Origin: Bacteroidetes bacterium 43-16
GTDB lineage: Bacteria; Bacteroidota; Bacteroidia; Chitinophagales; Chitinophagaceae
Assembly (NCBI GenBank): GCA_001897525.1
Contig: MKTB01000037.1
Location: 1 to 64,000 of the forward strand
Direction: 5' to 3'
Length of the DNA stretch: 64,000 bases
Under the pieces are notes generated by a model, which ran no database searches, was not told where the DNA came from, and saw only the letters and a program-made list of their open reading frames with translations. Position 1 is the stretch's first letter. Every line of letters starts with the position of its first letter. Shown here in pieces: positions 42,758-51,420 of this stretch. A program made the translations under genes and the position numbers.

Positions 42758-45526
42758 TTAAAAATCTATTCTCACGCCAAGCATAACCGTACGCATAGGT
42801 ACGTAATGATTGCTTGCATCACCAATAAAGTTGGCATTAGGATTAAGTCCTTTGCGGGCAGAAAAGAACAACAGGTTTTCGCCTGCCGCATAGATATTTA
42901 ATGCTTCATATCCCGATTTTCCTAACCAGTTCAATGGAATGCTGTAGTTCAGCATCAGGCTTTTCAGGCTCAACCAGCTGGCGGAAGTAACATAAAAGTC
43001 GGAATAGGCACCGGAATAAAAACCTGCCATCACCGGAATGCTTGCCTCCCTATTGTTGGGTGTCCAGCTGTCGGCAACATCCTTATGAAAATTCCCTTGT
43101 TTCCACACTCCCGTATTCATGCTGTTATTATAGTCCCAATCATACACTTTGCCGCCCAATGCAAAATTCCAGGCCATCCTGAAGCTGAACTTACCGGCAC
43201 TCACATTATTTACCCAGGAGCCATACAGGAAAGGGCCGGCGCTGCCCATTTTCACATAATCAGAAAAAACCAGATCATTGTAACTCTTTGTCGTACCATT
43301 CTTGTAGGCATATATCGGGGCCCCGTCGTTTGGATCTACGCCTACCATCCTGGGGGCATAAAAGCTGTTCAGTTCATTACCCTTGTCATGAACGATTGTA
43401 TTAGTTCCACGACCAATCAGACTAAACTTCAGGTCCTGAATAGTAGCTTTTGTATGGGTAGCGTAAATACCGGTTTCCCACCTGAATTGGCTATTTTGAA
43501 CAGGCCTGTAGGTCACTTGCAGCTCTGCCCCCCTGTTCAATATATTAAAACCATCACTTGCTTTATTCAGCGGCCATCCTGTTGGTATTGTAGGCAAAAT
43601 ATCAACACTATTTTTTATTTGCCGAACGAATAAAGTTCCTTTTACATCAAGCCTTTGTCCTACATGGGCATAGGCCCCGATATCCAGGTTAGTCTGCCTC
43701 GGTGTATACCAGTTTTCAAAATACCAGGCATCATCAGGCAGTGAACTTTTATAATAATAATTGTGCACGATGGACAGAGTACGCTCTGAGCTTGGGCGCA
43801 TATAATTACTGGTTTGTGCCGCATCAATCCATAGGCCCCAGGCATCACGCCGGGCATTCCAGGCAGCCCGGAAAGCATAATTTGTATAAGAGGATGTCTT
43901 TCCGTTACTCAGTTTTTTATACCGGATACTAGTATGATTAATACGGGCAGTAATACTCAAACGACCCTTATACTTATAATTAATCTTCCCGTCAGCTGTA
44001 TGCATTTTATTCCAGGTATTATAGTCTGTAACTTCCCAGGGTCTATAAGGGAAGGGTAAAAAATCCTCCGTTTCATAATAAGCATTTGCATTCTGGCTGG
44101 AACCTTCATACATATATTGTACCAAAGCTTTCCACGCATGCGCCCCGGATTTTTTTTCAAAATCTATTTTCGGGTTGATGTTAATATCGTGGTCATTACT
44201 GCTGGTAACAATAAGTCCGGGCGGCAGTAGAGGGAAGATGCCACCTCCCACACCCAGAAACGCATTATTTAACTCGGTTCGCTTAAGCATATGGGAAGTA
44301 TATGCCCCCTGTACACTCAACCTGAATTGCTGATTGAGCTGGTAATTAACATAAGGATGAAGCCTAAGCATATTATTATTACTGGCTCTTTTGTTTTTCA
44401 AAAACCAGCTTAGCTGTTGGCCCCAGAAAGTAGGCATAGGCTGACCGGTATTAGGATCATTAACCATATTACCTTCCTGGTCTCTTTCATAAATGGAATG
44501 AGCCGGGCCGGTTATGCGGATGAATTGAAAGGGATCTAAATAAGTGTTCCGATCGCCAAAAGCCGGCTCCCAGAACTGCCCGCCGGTATTGGCGAAATAG
44601 GCATTCAGGCCTAAAGTCAGTTTTTCACCGGCATTCCAGAATGCATTAGCCCCGACATTAAACCTGTTGAAATCACTATTATTCAGGTAACTATTCTCTT
44701 TAAGGTAGCCTGCATTGAAGGCCAGCCCTGCATTTTTATACCTCTTGGATGCTTCCAGGTTATAGGCATGCCTTAGTCCTATTCTTTGTATAATCTCTTT
44801 TGCCTTGTCCTGGTAACGTAGCCGTGCATCGGGATTAAATTTCCCAGAAACCGGGTCCACAAGGGACTGGTTGGGAACATCATATAGGTTTTTTACATCC
44901 TGGTTGATAATATAAGCATTGGCTGCCTGGCCTGCCGCATTCCAGTCGCCCATAGTCCGGTAAAATGAGGAACGCCATAACTGATGCCGCATTTCATAGA
45001 ATTGTGCCGGGTCCGTAACCAGGTCGTACTCAGGTACAGCCCTGGTATTTATCCCAACATTAGCATCCAGGCTCACTTTCCAGGGAGCCGGTGCAAGGGA
45101 AGCTTTTTTGGTAAAGATCTCGATTACTCCATCTGCCGCAAAGTTGATCGGGGCATTCATATCAATACCATTCTTATGTATATCTATACGTTCTATATTA
45201 GCCGGATTAATAGCATTTAAAGCACCCCAGTAGGGTAAGCCATCCAGGAAAACTACCGGGCTTTGCTCATAATGCCGGTTGGAATAACCCCTTATAGCTA
45301 TGCCTGCATTGGTACCGGGTGCTCCGGAAGCGGTCGTTTGTATGCCGGTAGTCCCTATGGACAGGGCATTTGTAAAGTTGCTGACCGTTGACAGTTCTGA
45401 TAACTTTTTTTCTTCCTGATAAGTGCCCCGGCTGCCCGAAACAATTTTAAGAGAATCTGAATACTCCTGTGCAGATACAGCCGCAGCCGAAAAAGTGCAC
45501 ACCAGGCTCAAAATATTTTTTTTCAT
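42758..45526 (-). CDS. SusC/RagA-like TonB-dependent receptor, orphan
   Basis: A signal peptide (MKKNILSLVCTFSAAAVSAQ) leads straight into a plug domain (SNFTNALSIGTTGIQTTASGAPGTNAGIAIRGYSNRHYEQSPVVFLDGLPYWGALNAINPANIERIDIHKNG, abridged here to its key runs: IAIRGYS, PVVFLDGLP, IERIDI). A barrel of about 780 residues follows, ending in MLGVRIDF. The carboxypeptidase-like N-terminal domain typical of SusC is missing. No SusD lipoprotein, sigma/anti-sigma pair or glycoside hydrolase is adjacent. The ATG at 45526 was chosen among clustered Met codons. Substrate unknown. Confidence 0.88.
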   Translation of the reverse strand: MKKNILSLVCTFSAAAVSAQEYSDSLKIVSGSRGTYQEEKKLSELSTVSNFTNALSIGTTGIQTTASGAPGTNAGIAIRGYSNRHYEQSPVVFLDGLPYWGALNAINPANIERIDIHKNGIDMNAPINFAADGVIEIFTKKASLAPAPWKVSLDANVGINTRAVPEYDLVTDPAQFYEMRHQLWRSSFYRTMGDWNAAGQAANAYIINQDVKNLYDVPNQSLVDPVSGKFNPDARLRYQDKAKEIIQRIGLRHAYNLEASKRYKNAGLAFNAGYLKENSYLNNSDFNRFNVGANAFWNAGEKLTLGLNAYFANTGGQFWEPAFGDRNTYLDPFQFIRITGPAHSIYERDQEGNMVNDPNTGQPMPTFWGQQLSWFLKNKRASNNNMLRLHPYVNYQLNQQFRLSVQGAYTSHMLKRTELNNAFLGVGGGIFPLLPPGLIVTSSNDHDININPKIDFEKKSGAHAWKALVQYMYEGSSQNANAYYETEDFLPFPYRPWEVTDYNTWNKMHTADGKINYKYKGRLSITARINHTSIRYKKLSNGKTSSYTNYAFRAAWNARRDAWGLWIDAAQTSNYMRPSSERTLSIVHNYYYKSSLPDDAWYFENWYTPRQTNLDIGAYAHVGQRLDVKGTLFVRQIKNSVDILPTIPTGWPLNKASDGFNILNRGAELQVTYRPVQNSQFRWETGIYATHTKATIQDLKFSLIGRGTNTIVHDKGNELNSFYAPRMVGVDPNDGAPIYAYKNGTTKSYNDLVFSDYVKMGSAGPFLYGSWVNNVSAGKFSFRMAWNFALGGKVYDWDYNNSMNTGVWKQGNFHKDVADSWTPNNREASIPVMAGFYSGAYSDFYVTSASWLSLKSLMLNYSIPLNWLGKSGYEALNIYAAGENLLFFSARKGLNPNANFIGDASNHYVPMRTVMLGVRIDF

Positions 45527-45628
45527 CAACATCATTAGGTTTATAAATGAAAGATGCAAAGTCTATAGAGAACGTTGTGTCCCCAAAACTTTGCATCTGT
45601 TACTTGCAATAATATTTAAATGGTCGGT

Positions 45629-46903
45629 TTATTTAAACTCGTAACCAATATCTTTCCGGTAATTCTGATGGCTAAAGCTGATCTGCTGAATGCTGTCATA
45701 AGACTGCGCTAAAGCATCCTGGATATTGTCTCCGTAAGAAGTTACGGCTAATACGCGGCCACCATTGGTCAATACCTGCGCGCCTTCCTGCTTTGTTCCG
45801 GCATGGAAAACGATACTGTTTGTTACCTGGTCTATCCCGCTGATCACATCTCCTTTGGCATAATCTTCGGGGTAACCACCGGCTACCAGCATTACCGTAC
45901 ATGCTGCACGGGGATCATGCTGTACCTGTACCTTATCTAAAGATTGATCATCTAAATGCTGTATCATCTCCAGCAGGTCGTTTTGTAAACGCGGCATCAC
46001 TACTTCTGTCTCGGGGTCGCCCATACGGCAATTGTACTCAATCACGTAAGGCTCATCTGCTACCTTGATCAGCCCGAAGAAAATAAAGCCCTGGTAAGTG
46101 ATCTTTTCCTCTGCCAGTCCGGCTACAGTTGGCTTCACCACCTGCTCCATCACTTTATCCATAAATGTGCCTGCTGCAAAAGGAACGGGGGAGATAGCGC
46201 CCATACCACCGGTATTTAAGCCGGTATCTCCTTCGCCTATGCGTTTATAGTCCTTTGCTTCTGGTAAGATCACAAAGTTCTTGCCATCGGTAAAGGCAAA
46301 TACGGAAAGTTCTATACCCGTCAGGAATTGCTCAATCACCACGCGCGCACCGGCACTCCCAAACTGGTTGCCCTTGATCATATCAGTAAATACCTTCCTG
46401 GCTTCTTCTTTATCGGAAGTGATCACCACACCTTTCCCGGCAGCCAGGCCATCGGCTTTTAATACGATAGGCGTGCTGTGTTGCTCCAGGTAGGCCAGGC
46501 CTGCTTCAAAATTAGTTGCATCAAATGTGGCATAAGCCGCTGTAGGAATATTATGTCTTTGCATGAACTCTTTGGCAAAGTCTTTGCTGCCTTCCAGTTC
46601 TGCTCCGGCCTTTGAGGGTCCTACTATTGTAATATTTTTGAGGGCCTCGTCATTTTTGAAAAAATCATAGACACCGTTTACCAAAGGATCTTCTGAACCC
46701 GGGAAAAGTGTATCAATCTCCTGTTCCAGGCAGAATGCTTTGATGGCCTCAAAATCATTAATACCCATAGCTATGTTCTGCCCATACTGTGCCGTGCCGG
46801 CATTACCGGGAGCAATGTAGAGGGCTTCACATAAGGGTGATTGTTTCATTTTCCAGGACAGGGCCGACTCTCGTCCACCTGAACCTAATAGTAAAATCTT
46901 CAT
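45629..46903 (-). CDS. purD: Phosphoribosylamine-glycine ligase
   Basis: The product has 424 residues from the Met at 46903 (MKILLLGSGGRESALSWKM). An upstream in-frame extension of 38 residues has no family counterpart and was rejected. ATP-grasp features are clear: IVLKADGLAAGKGVVI, EQFLTGIELSVFAF, RMGDPETEVVMPRL. It makes GAR in purine synthesis. It has its own promoter (46927-46934) and lies alone, away from other pur genes. Confidence 0.96.
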   Translation of the reverse strand: MKILLLGSGGRESALSWKMKQSPLCEALYIAPGNAGTAQYGQNIAMGINDFEAIKAFCLEQEIDTLFPGSEDPLVNGVYDFFKNDEALKNITIVGPSKAGAELEGSKDFAKEFMQRHNIPTAAYATFDATNFEAGLAYLEQHSTPIVLKADGLAAGKGVVITSDKEEARKVFTDMIKGNQFGSAGARVVIEQFLTGIELSVFAFTDGKNFVILPEAKDYKRIGEGDTGLNTGGMGAISPVPFAAGTFMDKVMEQVVKPTVAGLAEEKITYQGFIFFGLIKVADEPYVIEYNCRMGDPETEVVMPRLQNDLLEMIQHLDDQSLDKVQVQHDPRAACTVMLVAGGYPEDYAKGDVISGIDQVTNSIVFHAGTKQEGAQVLTNGGRVLAVTSYGDNIQDALAQSYDSIQQISFSHQNYRKDIGYEFK

Positions 46904-46926
46904 ATTTAAATTAAAAATTTGCCCGG

Positions 46927-46934
46927 CAAAAGTA
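46927..46934 (-). promoter_or_regulatory. purD promoter -7 element (TACTTTTG)
   Basis: This TAnnTTTG match on the minus strand lies 23 bases before the chosen ATG, supporting 46903 as the start. Confidence 0.5.
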
Positions 46935-46989
46935 ACCAAAAAATATTTCGCTTTACGATAAATGGCGCTATACCGGTAATATTCAATAA

Positions 46990-47014
46990 AAAAGCAGCCT
47001 ACAGGCTGCTTTTT
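46990..47014 (-). terminator. Terminator after the ferredoxin-NADP reductase gene
   Basis: An 11-bp stem (AAAAGCAGCCT) with a 2-nt loop and adjacent T-run lies 24 bases after the stop, ahead of purD. Confidence 0.7.
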
Positions 47015-47038
47015 CAATATAATCAGTTTCTAATTATC

Positions 47039-48049
47039 TTAGAATTCATTTACACCGTTCACGGTGGTGTACTTCATCGTGTACTTAACCCCCGGGTTAA
47101 TGTACTTGTATACACTGTGGCTCATCAATGCTGCTTCGTGGAAACCGCAAAGGATCAGTTTCAGCTTATTGGTATATGTGTTGATATCGCCAATGGCCCA
47201 GATACCGTCTACCCCGGTAGAGTAATCATCAGTATTGACCACAATCGCATTTTTCTCAATATTCAGGCCCCAGTTTTCGATCGGTCCCAGCTTAGGGCTC
47301 AGGCCAAATAAAGGGATCAGGTGATCGGTTTCAATGGTCGCTATTTCCTTGGTTTTACTATGTTCCATAGTAACGCTTTGCAAATGGCCATTCCCGGCAA
47401 CAGAAGTAAGGTTAGTATTCAATACCAGGTTGATCTTTTTCTTTTCTGCCAGTTCCATTACTTTGGATACCGAGTCGGGCGCTCCTCTGAAGCTTTCGCT
47501 GCGGTGGATCAGTGTAAGCTCTGATACTACTTCTGAAAGGAAGATGGTCCAGTCCAAAGCGGAATCACCACCACCGGCCAGAACGACACGCTGGTTCCTG
47601 AAACGCTCGGGATCAAGGATCATATAGTTGACCCCTTTACCGTTTTCAAATTTTTCCAGGTCTTCCACGGCTGGTTTTCTAGGTTCAAAAACACCTAAAC
47701 CTCCTGCAATAACCACTGCTTTTGCCTGGATCTTGGTGCCCATATTGGTCGTCAGGACGAAGTCAGCATGACCTCTTCGCTCCAGGTCTTCCACGCGCTC
47801 ACCCAGGGTAAATGTAGGGTTGAAAGGCTTGGCCTGTTCCATTAAATTATCAACGAGTTCCTGTGCACCTACGGAAGGGAAACCCGGGATATCATAAATC
47901 GGCTTTTTAGGGTAAATTTCAGATAACTGACCCCCAACCTGTGGTAAATAATCTATTAAATGGCAACGCATTTTAAGCAATCCGGCTTCAAAGATGGCAA
48001 ATAAACCAACCGGTCCGGCACCTATGATTGCGATATCTGTTTGAATCAT
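47039..48049 (-). CDS. Thioredoxin-reductase-like ferredoxin-NADP reductase
   Basis: The 336-residue FAD protein has an FAD-binding GAGPVG near residue 12, an NADPH-binding GGGDSALDW at about 160-168 and a C-terminal GIWAIGDI FAD motif. The redox-active CxxC of thioredoxin reductase is missing, which is the diagnostic of the type II ferredoxin-NADP(+) reductases (YumC-like). It moves electrons between NADPH and ferredoxin. Its promoter -7 (TAATTTTG) is at 48072-48079. It is divergent from mreB. Confidence 0.93.
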   Translation of the reverse strand: MIQTDIAIIGAGPVGLFAIFEAGLLKMRCHLIDYLPQVGGQLSEIYPKKPIYDIPGFPSVGAQELVDNLMEQAKPFNPTFTLGERVEDLERRGHADFVLTTNMGTKIQAKAVVIAGGLGVFEPRKPAVEDLEKFENGKGVNYMILDPERFRNQRVVLAGGGDSALDWTIFLSEVVSELTLIHRSESFRGAPDSVSKVMELAEKKKINLVLNTNLTSVAGNGHLQSVTMEHSKTKEIATIETDHLIPLFGLSPKLGPIENWGLNIEKNAIVVNTDDYSTGVDGIWAIGDINTYTNKLKLILCGFHEAALMSHSVYKYINPGVKYTMKYTTVNGVNEF

Positions 48050-48071
48050 TGTATTTCGAGTAATTTGGCGG

Positions 48072-48079
48072 CAAAATTA
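48072..48079 (-). promoter_or_regulatory. Ferredoxin-NADP reductase promoter -7 element (TAATTTTG)
   Basis: This TAnnTTTG match on the minus strand lies 22 bases before the ATG at 48049. Confidence 0.5.
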
Positions 48080-48160
48080 GTTTATTTTTTGCTGAAATAC
48101 GAGCCACGTAAATAGAGTGTCGTTTTATTTACATAACTTTTACAAAAATTCCTTTTTTTG

Positions 48161-48193
48161 GTTGTATTATTTCAGTAAATAAAATTAGCTTTG
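48161..48193 (+). promoter_or_regulatory. mreB promoter: GTTG -33 and TAGCTTTG -7
   Basis: TAGCTTTG (48186-48193) is a consensus -7, and GTTG at 48161-48164 is a possible -33 with 21 bp between. Transcription would start near 48199, giving a leader of about 115 nt that contains a short upstream frame. Confidence 0.55.
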
Positions 48194-48252
48194 CATACTT
48201 CATAAAATCAAGCTTGGAATTCAAAGTATTTTGTTGCGTAATCTAGTCTAAA

Positions 48253-48336
48253 ATGGAACGATTCAGTGATGATGCTTTTGCACGCCGGCTAAACATGCTA
48301 GATTTAAAATTAAAATGGGCTTATTTAACTTTTTAA
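48253..48336 (+). CDS. Short upstream reading frame overlapping the mreB start (possible leader peptide)
   Basis: An ATG-started frame of 27 codons begins MERFSDDAFARR and ends at 48336, 22 bases inside mreB in another frame. It is too short to identify. Its Arg/Lys/Leu-rich content and overlap with the mreB start could couple or limit translation of mreB. Coding is not proven. Confidence 0.3.
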   Translation: MERFSDDAFARRLNMLDLKLKWAYLTF

Positions 48337-49337
48337 CACAGGAAATTGCCATCGATTTGGGTACTGCGAATACCTTAATTATTCATAACGACCAGGTCGT
48401 GGTAGACGAGCCATCCATCGTTGCCAAACAGCGTACAACAAACAAAATTGTAGCCGTAGGTAAGAAAGCAATGATGATGCACGAGAAGACGCATGAGGAG
48501 TTGAAAACAATCAGGCCCATGAAAGATGGTGTGATTGCAGACTTTGATGCTGCAGAAGGTATGCTGCGTGAGATGATCCGCATGGTGTATCCTAAAAAAC
48601 CATTGTTCCCGCCAAGCTGGAGAATGGTGATCTGTATCCCATCCAGTATTACAGAAGTAGAAAAACGTGCCGTTCGCGACAGTGCAGAACAAGCAGGCGC
48701 TAAGGAAGTATATATGATCCACGAGCCTATGGCAGCTGCCCTGGGTATCGGTATTGATGTAGAAGAACCTACAGGAAATATGATCATCGATATAGGTGGT
48801 GGTACTACGGGTATCTCCGTGATCTCACTGGCCGGTATCGTTTGTGATCAAAGTATCCGTATTGCCGGAGATGAATTTACGGCAGATATCCTGGAAGCGA
48901 TGCGCCGCTACCACAGTTTAAACATTGGTGAGCGTACTGCTGAACAGATCAAGATCCACGTAGGTTCTGCCCTGAAAGACCTGGACAATCCTCCGGATGA
49001 TATCGCTGTAAACGGACGTGACCTGGTAACGGGTATTCCTAAGCAGATCCAGGTTTCTTACCAGGAAATTGCTGAAGCGCTGGATAAATCTATCTTCAAG
49101 ATCGAAGAAGCTATTCTTAAAGCACTGGAAAGCACGCCTCCTGAGCTGGCCTCGGATATTTACAAAAGAGGTCTTTACCTGACGGGGGGTGGTGCCTTAT
49201 TAAGAGGATTAGACAAGCGTATTGCCAATAAGATCAAATTACCGGTTCATGTAGCGGAAGATCCATTACGTGCGGTGGTAAGAGGAACCGGCATGGCGCT
49301 TAAAAATATTGACCGTTTTACCTTCTTAATGAAATAA
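48315..49337 (+). CDS. mreB: Rod-shape determining actin homologue MreB
   Basis: The 340-residue protein has the actin-fold nucleotide motifs: phosphate 1 IAIDLGTANTLI, EPMAAALGIG, phosphate 2 MIIDIGGGTTGISVISL and adenosine LYLTGGGALLRGLDK. It forms filaments under the inner membrane that direct lateral wall synthesis. Consistent with this, it heads mreBCD. Its leader is long and carries a short overlapping frame. Confidence 0.97.
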   Translation: MGLFNFLTQEIAIDLGTANTLIIHNDQVVVDEPSIVAKQRTTNKIVAVGKKAMMMHEKTHEELKTIRPMKDGVIADFDAAEGMLREMIRMVYPKKPLFPPSWRMVICIPSSITEVEKRAVRDSAEQAGAKEVYMIHEPMAAALGIGIDVEEPTGNMIIDIGGGTTGISVISLAGIVCDQSIRIAGDEFTADILEAMRRYHSLNIGERTAEQIKIHVGSALKDLDNPPDDIAVNGRDLVTGIPKQIQVSYQEIAEALDKSIFKIEEAILKALESTPPELASDIYKRGLYLTGGGALLRGLDKRIANKIKLPVHVAEDPLRAVVRGTGMALKNIDRFTFLMK

Positions 49338-49447
49338 TTGAAGCAATCATTTGCTCCGGAATGGCTCTTTATTTTCCTAAAAAGATATAGGGCCATTTTT
49401 CTTTCCGAAAAATAATTAAATTCGCTGTATACACTCCAATTTACTAA

Positions 49448-50428
49448 GTGGCAAAGATTATACAACTCATAAGAAAATATTGGAACATCATATTATTCCT
49501 GATGTTGGAGATCTTCTGTATCCGACTGATCATAAGAAGCAATAGCATACAGGGTGTTGACATGCTCAATTCCTCTAATGCGGTAGCCGGTTTTTTCTAC
49601 GAAAAGCAAAACCAGGTGGCCTCTTATTTCCAGATGGGCAGTGTGAACAAAGCACTGGTGGCAGAAAACACGCGCTTGAAGCAGGAACTGGACGGCTTAA
49701 AATATTTCGATACACTCCAGGATGTGACTTCAAATGTTCCCCTGGTGGTCTATGACACGATAAAGGTAAAAACAGACAGTGCTGCACTGGCTGCAGCTAC
49801 AGACTCTGCTCAGAGCAAGCCAACGATCGTGCAGGACATAAGACCTTTCGGGAAACCACGTATCGTCAAATATGCCTCTTATAAATATATAGCGGCAAAA
49901 GTGATCAATAACTCCGTCACCAACGACCGGAACAATTATATCACCATTAATAAAGGTAGCTCGGACGGCATCCAGAAGGATATGGCCGTGGTTACTGCCA
50001 ATGGTGTGGTGGGCAGAGTAGCACAGGTATCCAAGCACTATGCAGTCATTATTTCTGTATTAAGTTCCAGGCCTATCAGTTCCCAGGTGGCTGGCGGTAA
50101 TATTGGTGTAAGCAACTGGGGAGGCGATGCGCCTGACTTCGTTACCATGTCGCAGGTAGACGTGCGGGCGGCGGTAAGAAAAGGAGATACCGCTTATACA
50201 ACGGGCTATTCTTATTTCCCGGAAAACATCCCTGTAGGTATTGTCACCGCAGTAGATACATATAAAGTAAATAACACACTTAATTTAAAGCTTAAGCTTT
50301 CCAATAATTTCAGGAATCTGCAGTATGTATATGTAGTGGCTAATCAATTGGGCACAGAAAAACAAATACTGGAAAAAGCAGTCTCTGATAAAGAGAAAGA
50401 AGCACAGCAAAATGCTAAAAAACCTTAA
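49448..50428 (+). CDS. mreC: Rod-shape determining protein MreC
   Basis: The 326-residue protein starts at GTG and has one N-terminal membrane helix (IILFLMLEIFCIRLI), then a coiled coil (VNKALVAENTRLKQELDGLKY) and the beta-rich MreC domain (AAKVINNSVTNDRNNYITINKGSSDGIQKDMAVVT split across the domain; key runs NYITINKGS and GVVGRVAQVS). The C-terminal tail is charged (EKEAQQNAKKP). It links MreB to the wall synthases in the periplasm. An extra loop with Asp/Thr/Ala (KVKTDSAALAAATD) is longer than usual. Confidence 0.93.
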   Translation: MAKIIQLIRKYWNIILFLMLEIFCIRLIIRSNSIQGVDMLNSSNAVAGFFYEKQNQVASYFQMGSVNKALVAENTRLKQELDGLKYFDTLQDVTSNVPLVVYDTIKVKTDSAALAAATDSAQSKPTIVQDIRPFGKPRIVKYASYKYIAAKVINNSVTNDRNNYITINKGSSDGIQKDMAVVTANGVVGRVAQVSKHYAVIISVLSSRPISSQVAGGNIGVSNWGGDAPDFVTMSQVDVRAAVRKGDTAYTTGYSYFPENIPVGIVTAVDTYKVNNTLNLKLKLSNNFRNLQYVYVVANQLGTEKQILEKAVSDKEKEAQQNAKKP

Positions 50429-50440
50429 TCAAGCATAAAT

Positions 50441-51004
50441 ATGAGTATATATTTAAGGAACTTTTTGAGGTACCTGTTCCTGGTCGGTATTCAAGTACTG
50501 CTCCTGAACAAATTATTCCTTCGCTGGTGGGCCAACCCCAGCGGATTCCCTACGTTTGTGCCCTTTATTTATCCTTTGTTTATCATGTTGCTGCCCATAT
50601 CCACGCCTATATGGTTTGTGCTGGTATCGGGCTTCGCAGTAGGCCTTACTGTAGATATGTTCATGAACACGATGGGCCTGCATGCTGCGGCATGCGTATT
50701 TATGGCTTTTTGCCGGATCGCTGTATTGAAAACCATCCTTCCCAGGAAGATCTATGAATACAGGAATCTTTCCCCATCTGTAAAGTCTATGAGCTGGGTG
50801 CCTTTCCTGACCTATGCTGCGGTGCTTTTATTATTGCACCACATTGCCTATTTCCTTTTAGAAATATGGAGTCTTAAAGCACCCATGTATTTCATCCTTA
50901 AATTATTCTCCTCCCTGGTTACCAGCTTAATATTCGTTATCTTGTATGCACTGCTGTTTTCAAGGTCTATTGATACACAGTACAACAATCTTGATTTAAA
51001 ATAA
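50441..51004 (+). CDS. mreD: Rod-shape determining membrane protein MreD
   Basis: The 187-residue protein has five predicted helices and begins 12 bp after mreC. The FVPFIYPLFIMLLPISTPIWFVL segment and GLTVDMFMNTMGLHAAACVFMAF are MreD-type. Genes for PBP2 and RodA usually follow in Bacteroidota, but here a TPR gene on the other strand follows with 3 bp between stops. Confidence 0.9.
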   Translation: MSIYLRNFLRYLFLVGIQVLLLNKLFLRWWANPSGFPTFVPFIYPLFIMLLPISTPIWFVLVSGFAVGLTVDMFMNTMGLHAAACVFMAFCRIAVLKTILPRKIYEYRNLSPSVKSMSWVPFLTYAAVLLLLHHIAYFLLEIWSLKAPMYFILKLFSSLVTSLIFVILYALLFSRSIDTQYNNLDLK

Positions 51005-51007
51005 CCT

Positions 51008-51319
51008 TTAATAGATCAGGTCTTCTAAAGCAGCGCGCAGTTCGCTGAGCGCATGTGTGTCTGCTACTTTCCGGGCAACTTCGATCCCGGCCTCGTATAC
51101 TTCGATGGCCTCCTTATTTTTCTGGAGCGCTTCTAACAGTTTTCCTAAGTGGTAATAGGTGCCCACATAATCGGGATTATGTATTTTATTGTTTTCAAAA
51201 CTTGCCAGGGCCGCTTCCTGGTTACCTGCCTTTACCCATTCCAGTGCCAGTGCGTGGGTCAAAAAAGGTTCATTGGGACTTTGTTCCAGGAATTGTTTTA
51301 ATTTTTCTATTCTATCCAT
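51008..51319 (-). CDS. Small tetratricopeptide-repeat protein
   Basis: The 103-residue protein consists of about two and a half TPR units (AALASFENNKIHNPDYVGTYYHLGKLLEALQKNKEAIEVYEAGIEVA, key residues G/Y/A in LGK and AIEVY). No signal peptide or other domain was seen. It is a likely protein-protein interaction module of unknown partner, divergent from the YfhO-type gene and convergent with mreD. Confidence 0.85.
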   Translation of the reverse strand: MDRIEKLKQFLEQSPNEPFLTHALALEWVKAGNQEAALASFENNKIHNPDYVGTYYHLGKLLEALQKNKEAIEVYEAGIEVARKVADTHALSELRAALEDLIY

Positions 51320-51372
51320 GATGGCACAAAATAAATCAAAAATCTAAAACTGTATTTGTTCAAATTAAATTA

Positions 51373-51380
51373 TATTTTTG
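51373..51380 (+). promoter_or_regulatory. YfhO-type gene promoter -7 element (TATTTTTG)
   Basis: This TAnnTTTG match lies 40 bases before the ATG at 51421; TTTG at 51355-51358 is rather close for a -33. Confidence 0.4.
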
Positions 51381-51420
51381 TCCATCTCTATCGTTTTATA
51401 TCAAAAACAACATCAGTTTT

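Noticed and set aside
42758-45526. Polysaccharide utilisation locus
   Set aside because: There is only a SusC-like receptor; no SusD, glycoside hydrolase or HTCS/sigma regulator is nearby.
45629-47017. Longer purD reading from 47017
   Set aside because: The extra 38 residues are not part of PurD, and the promoter -7 element lies between that start and the canonical Met.
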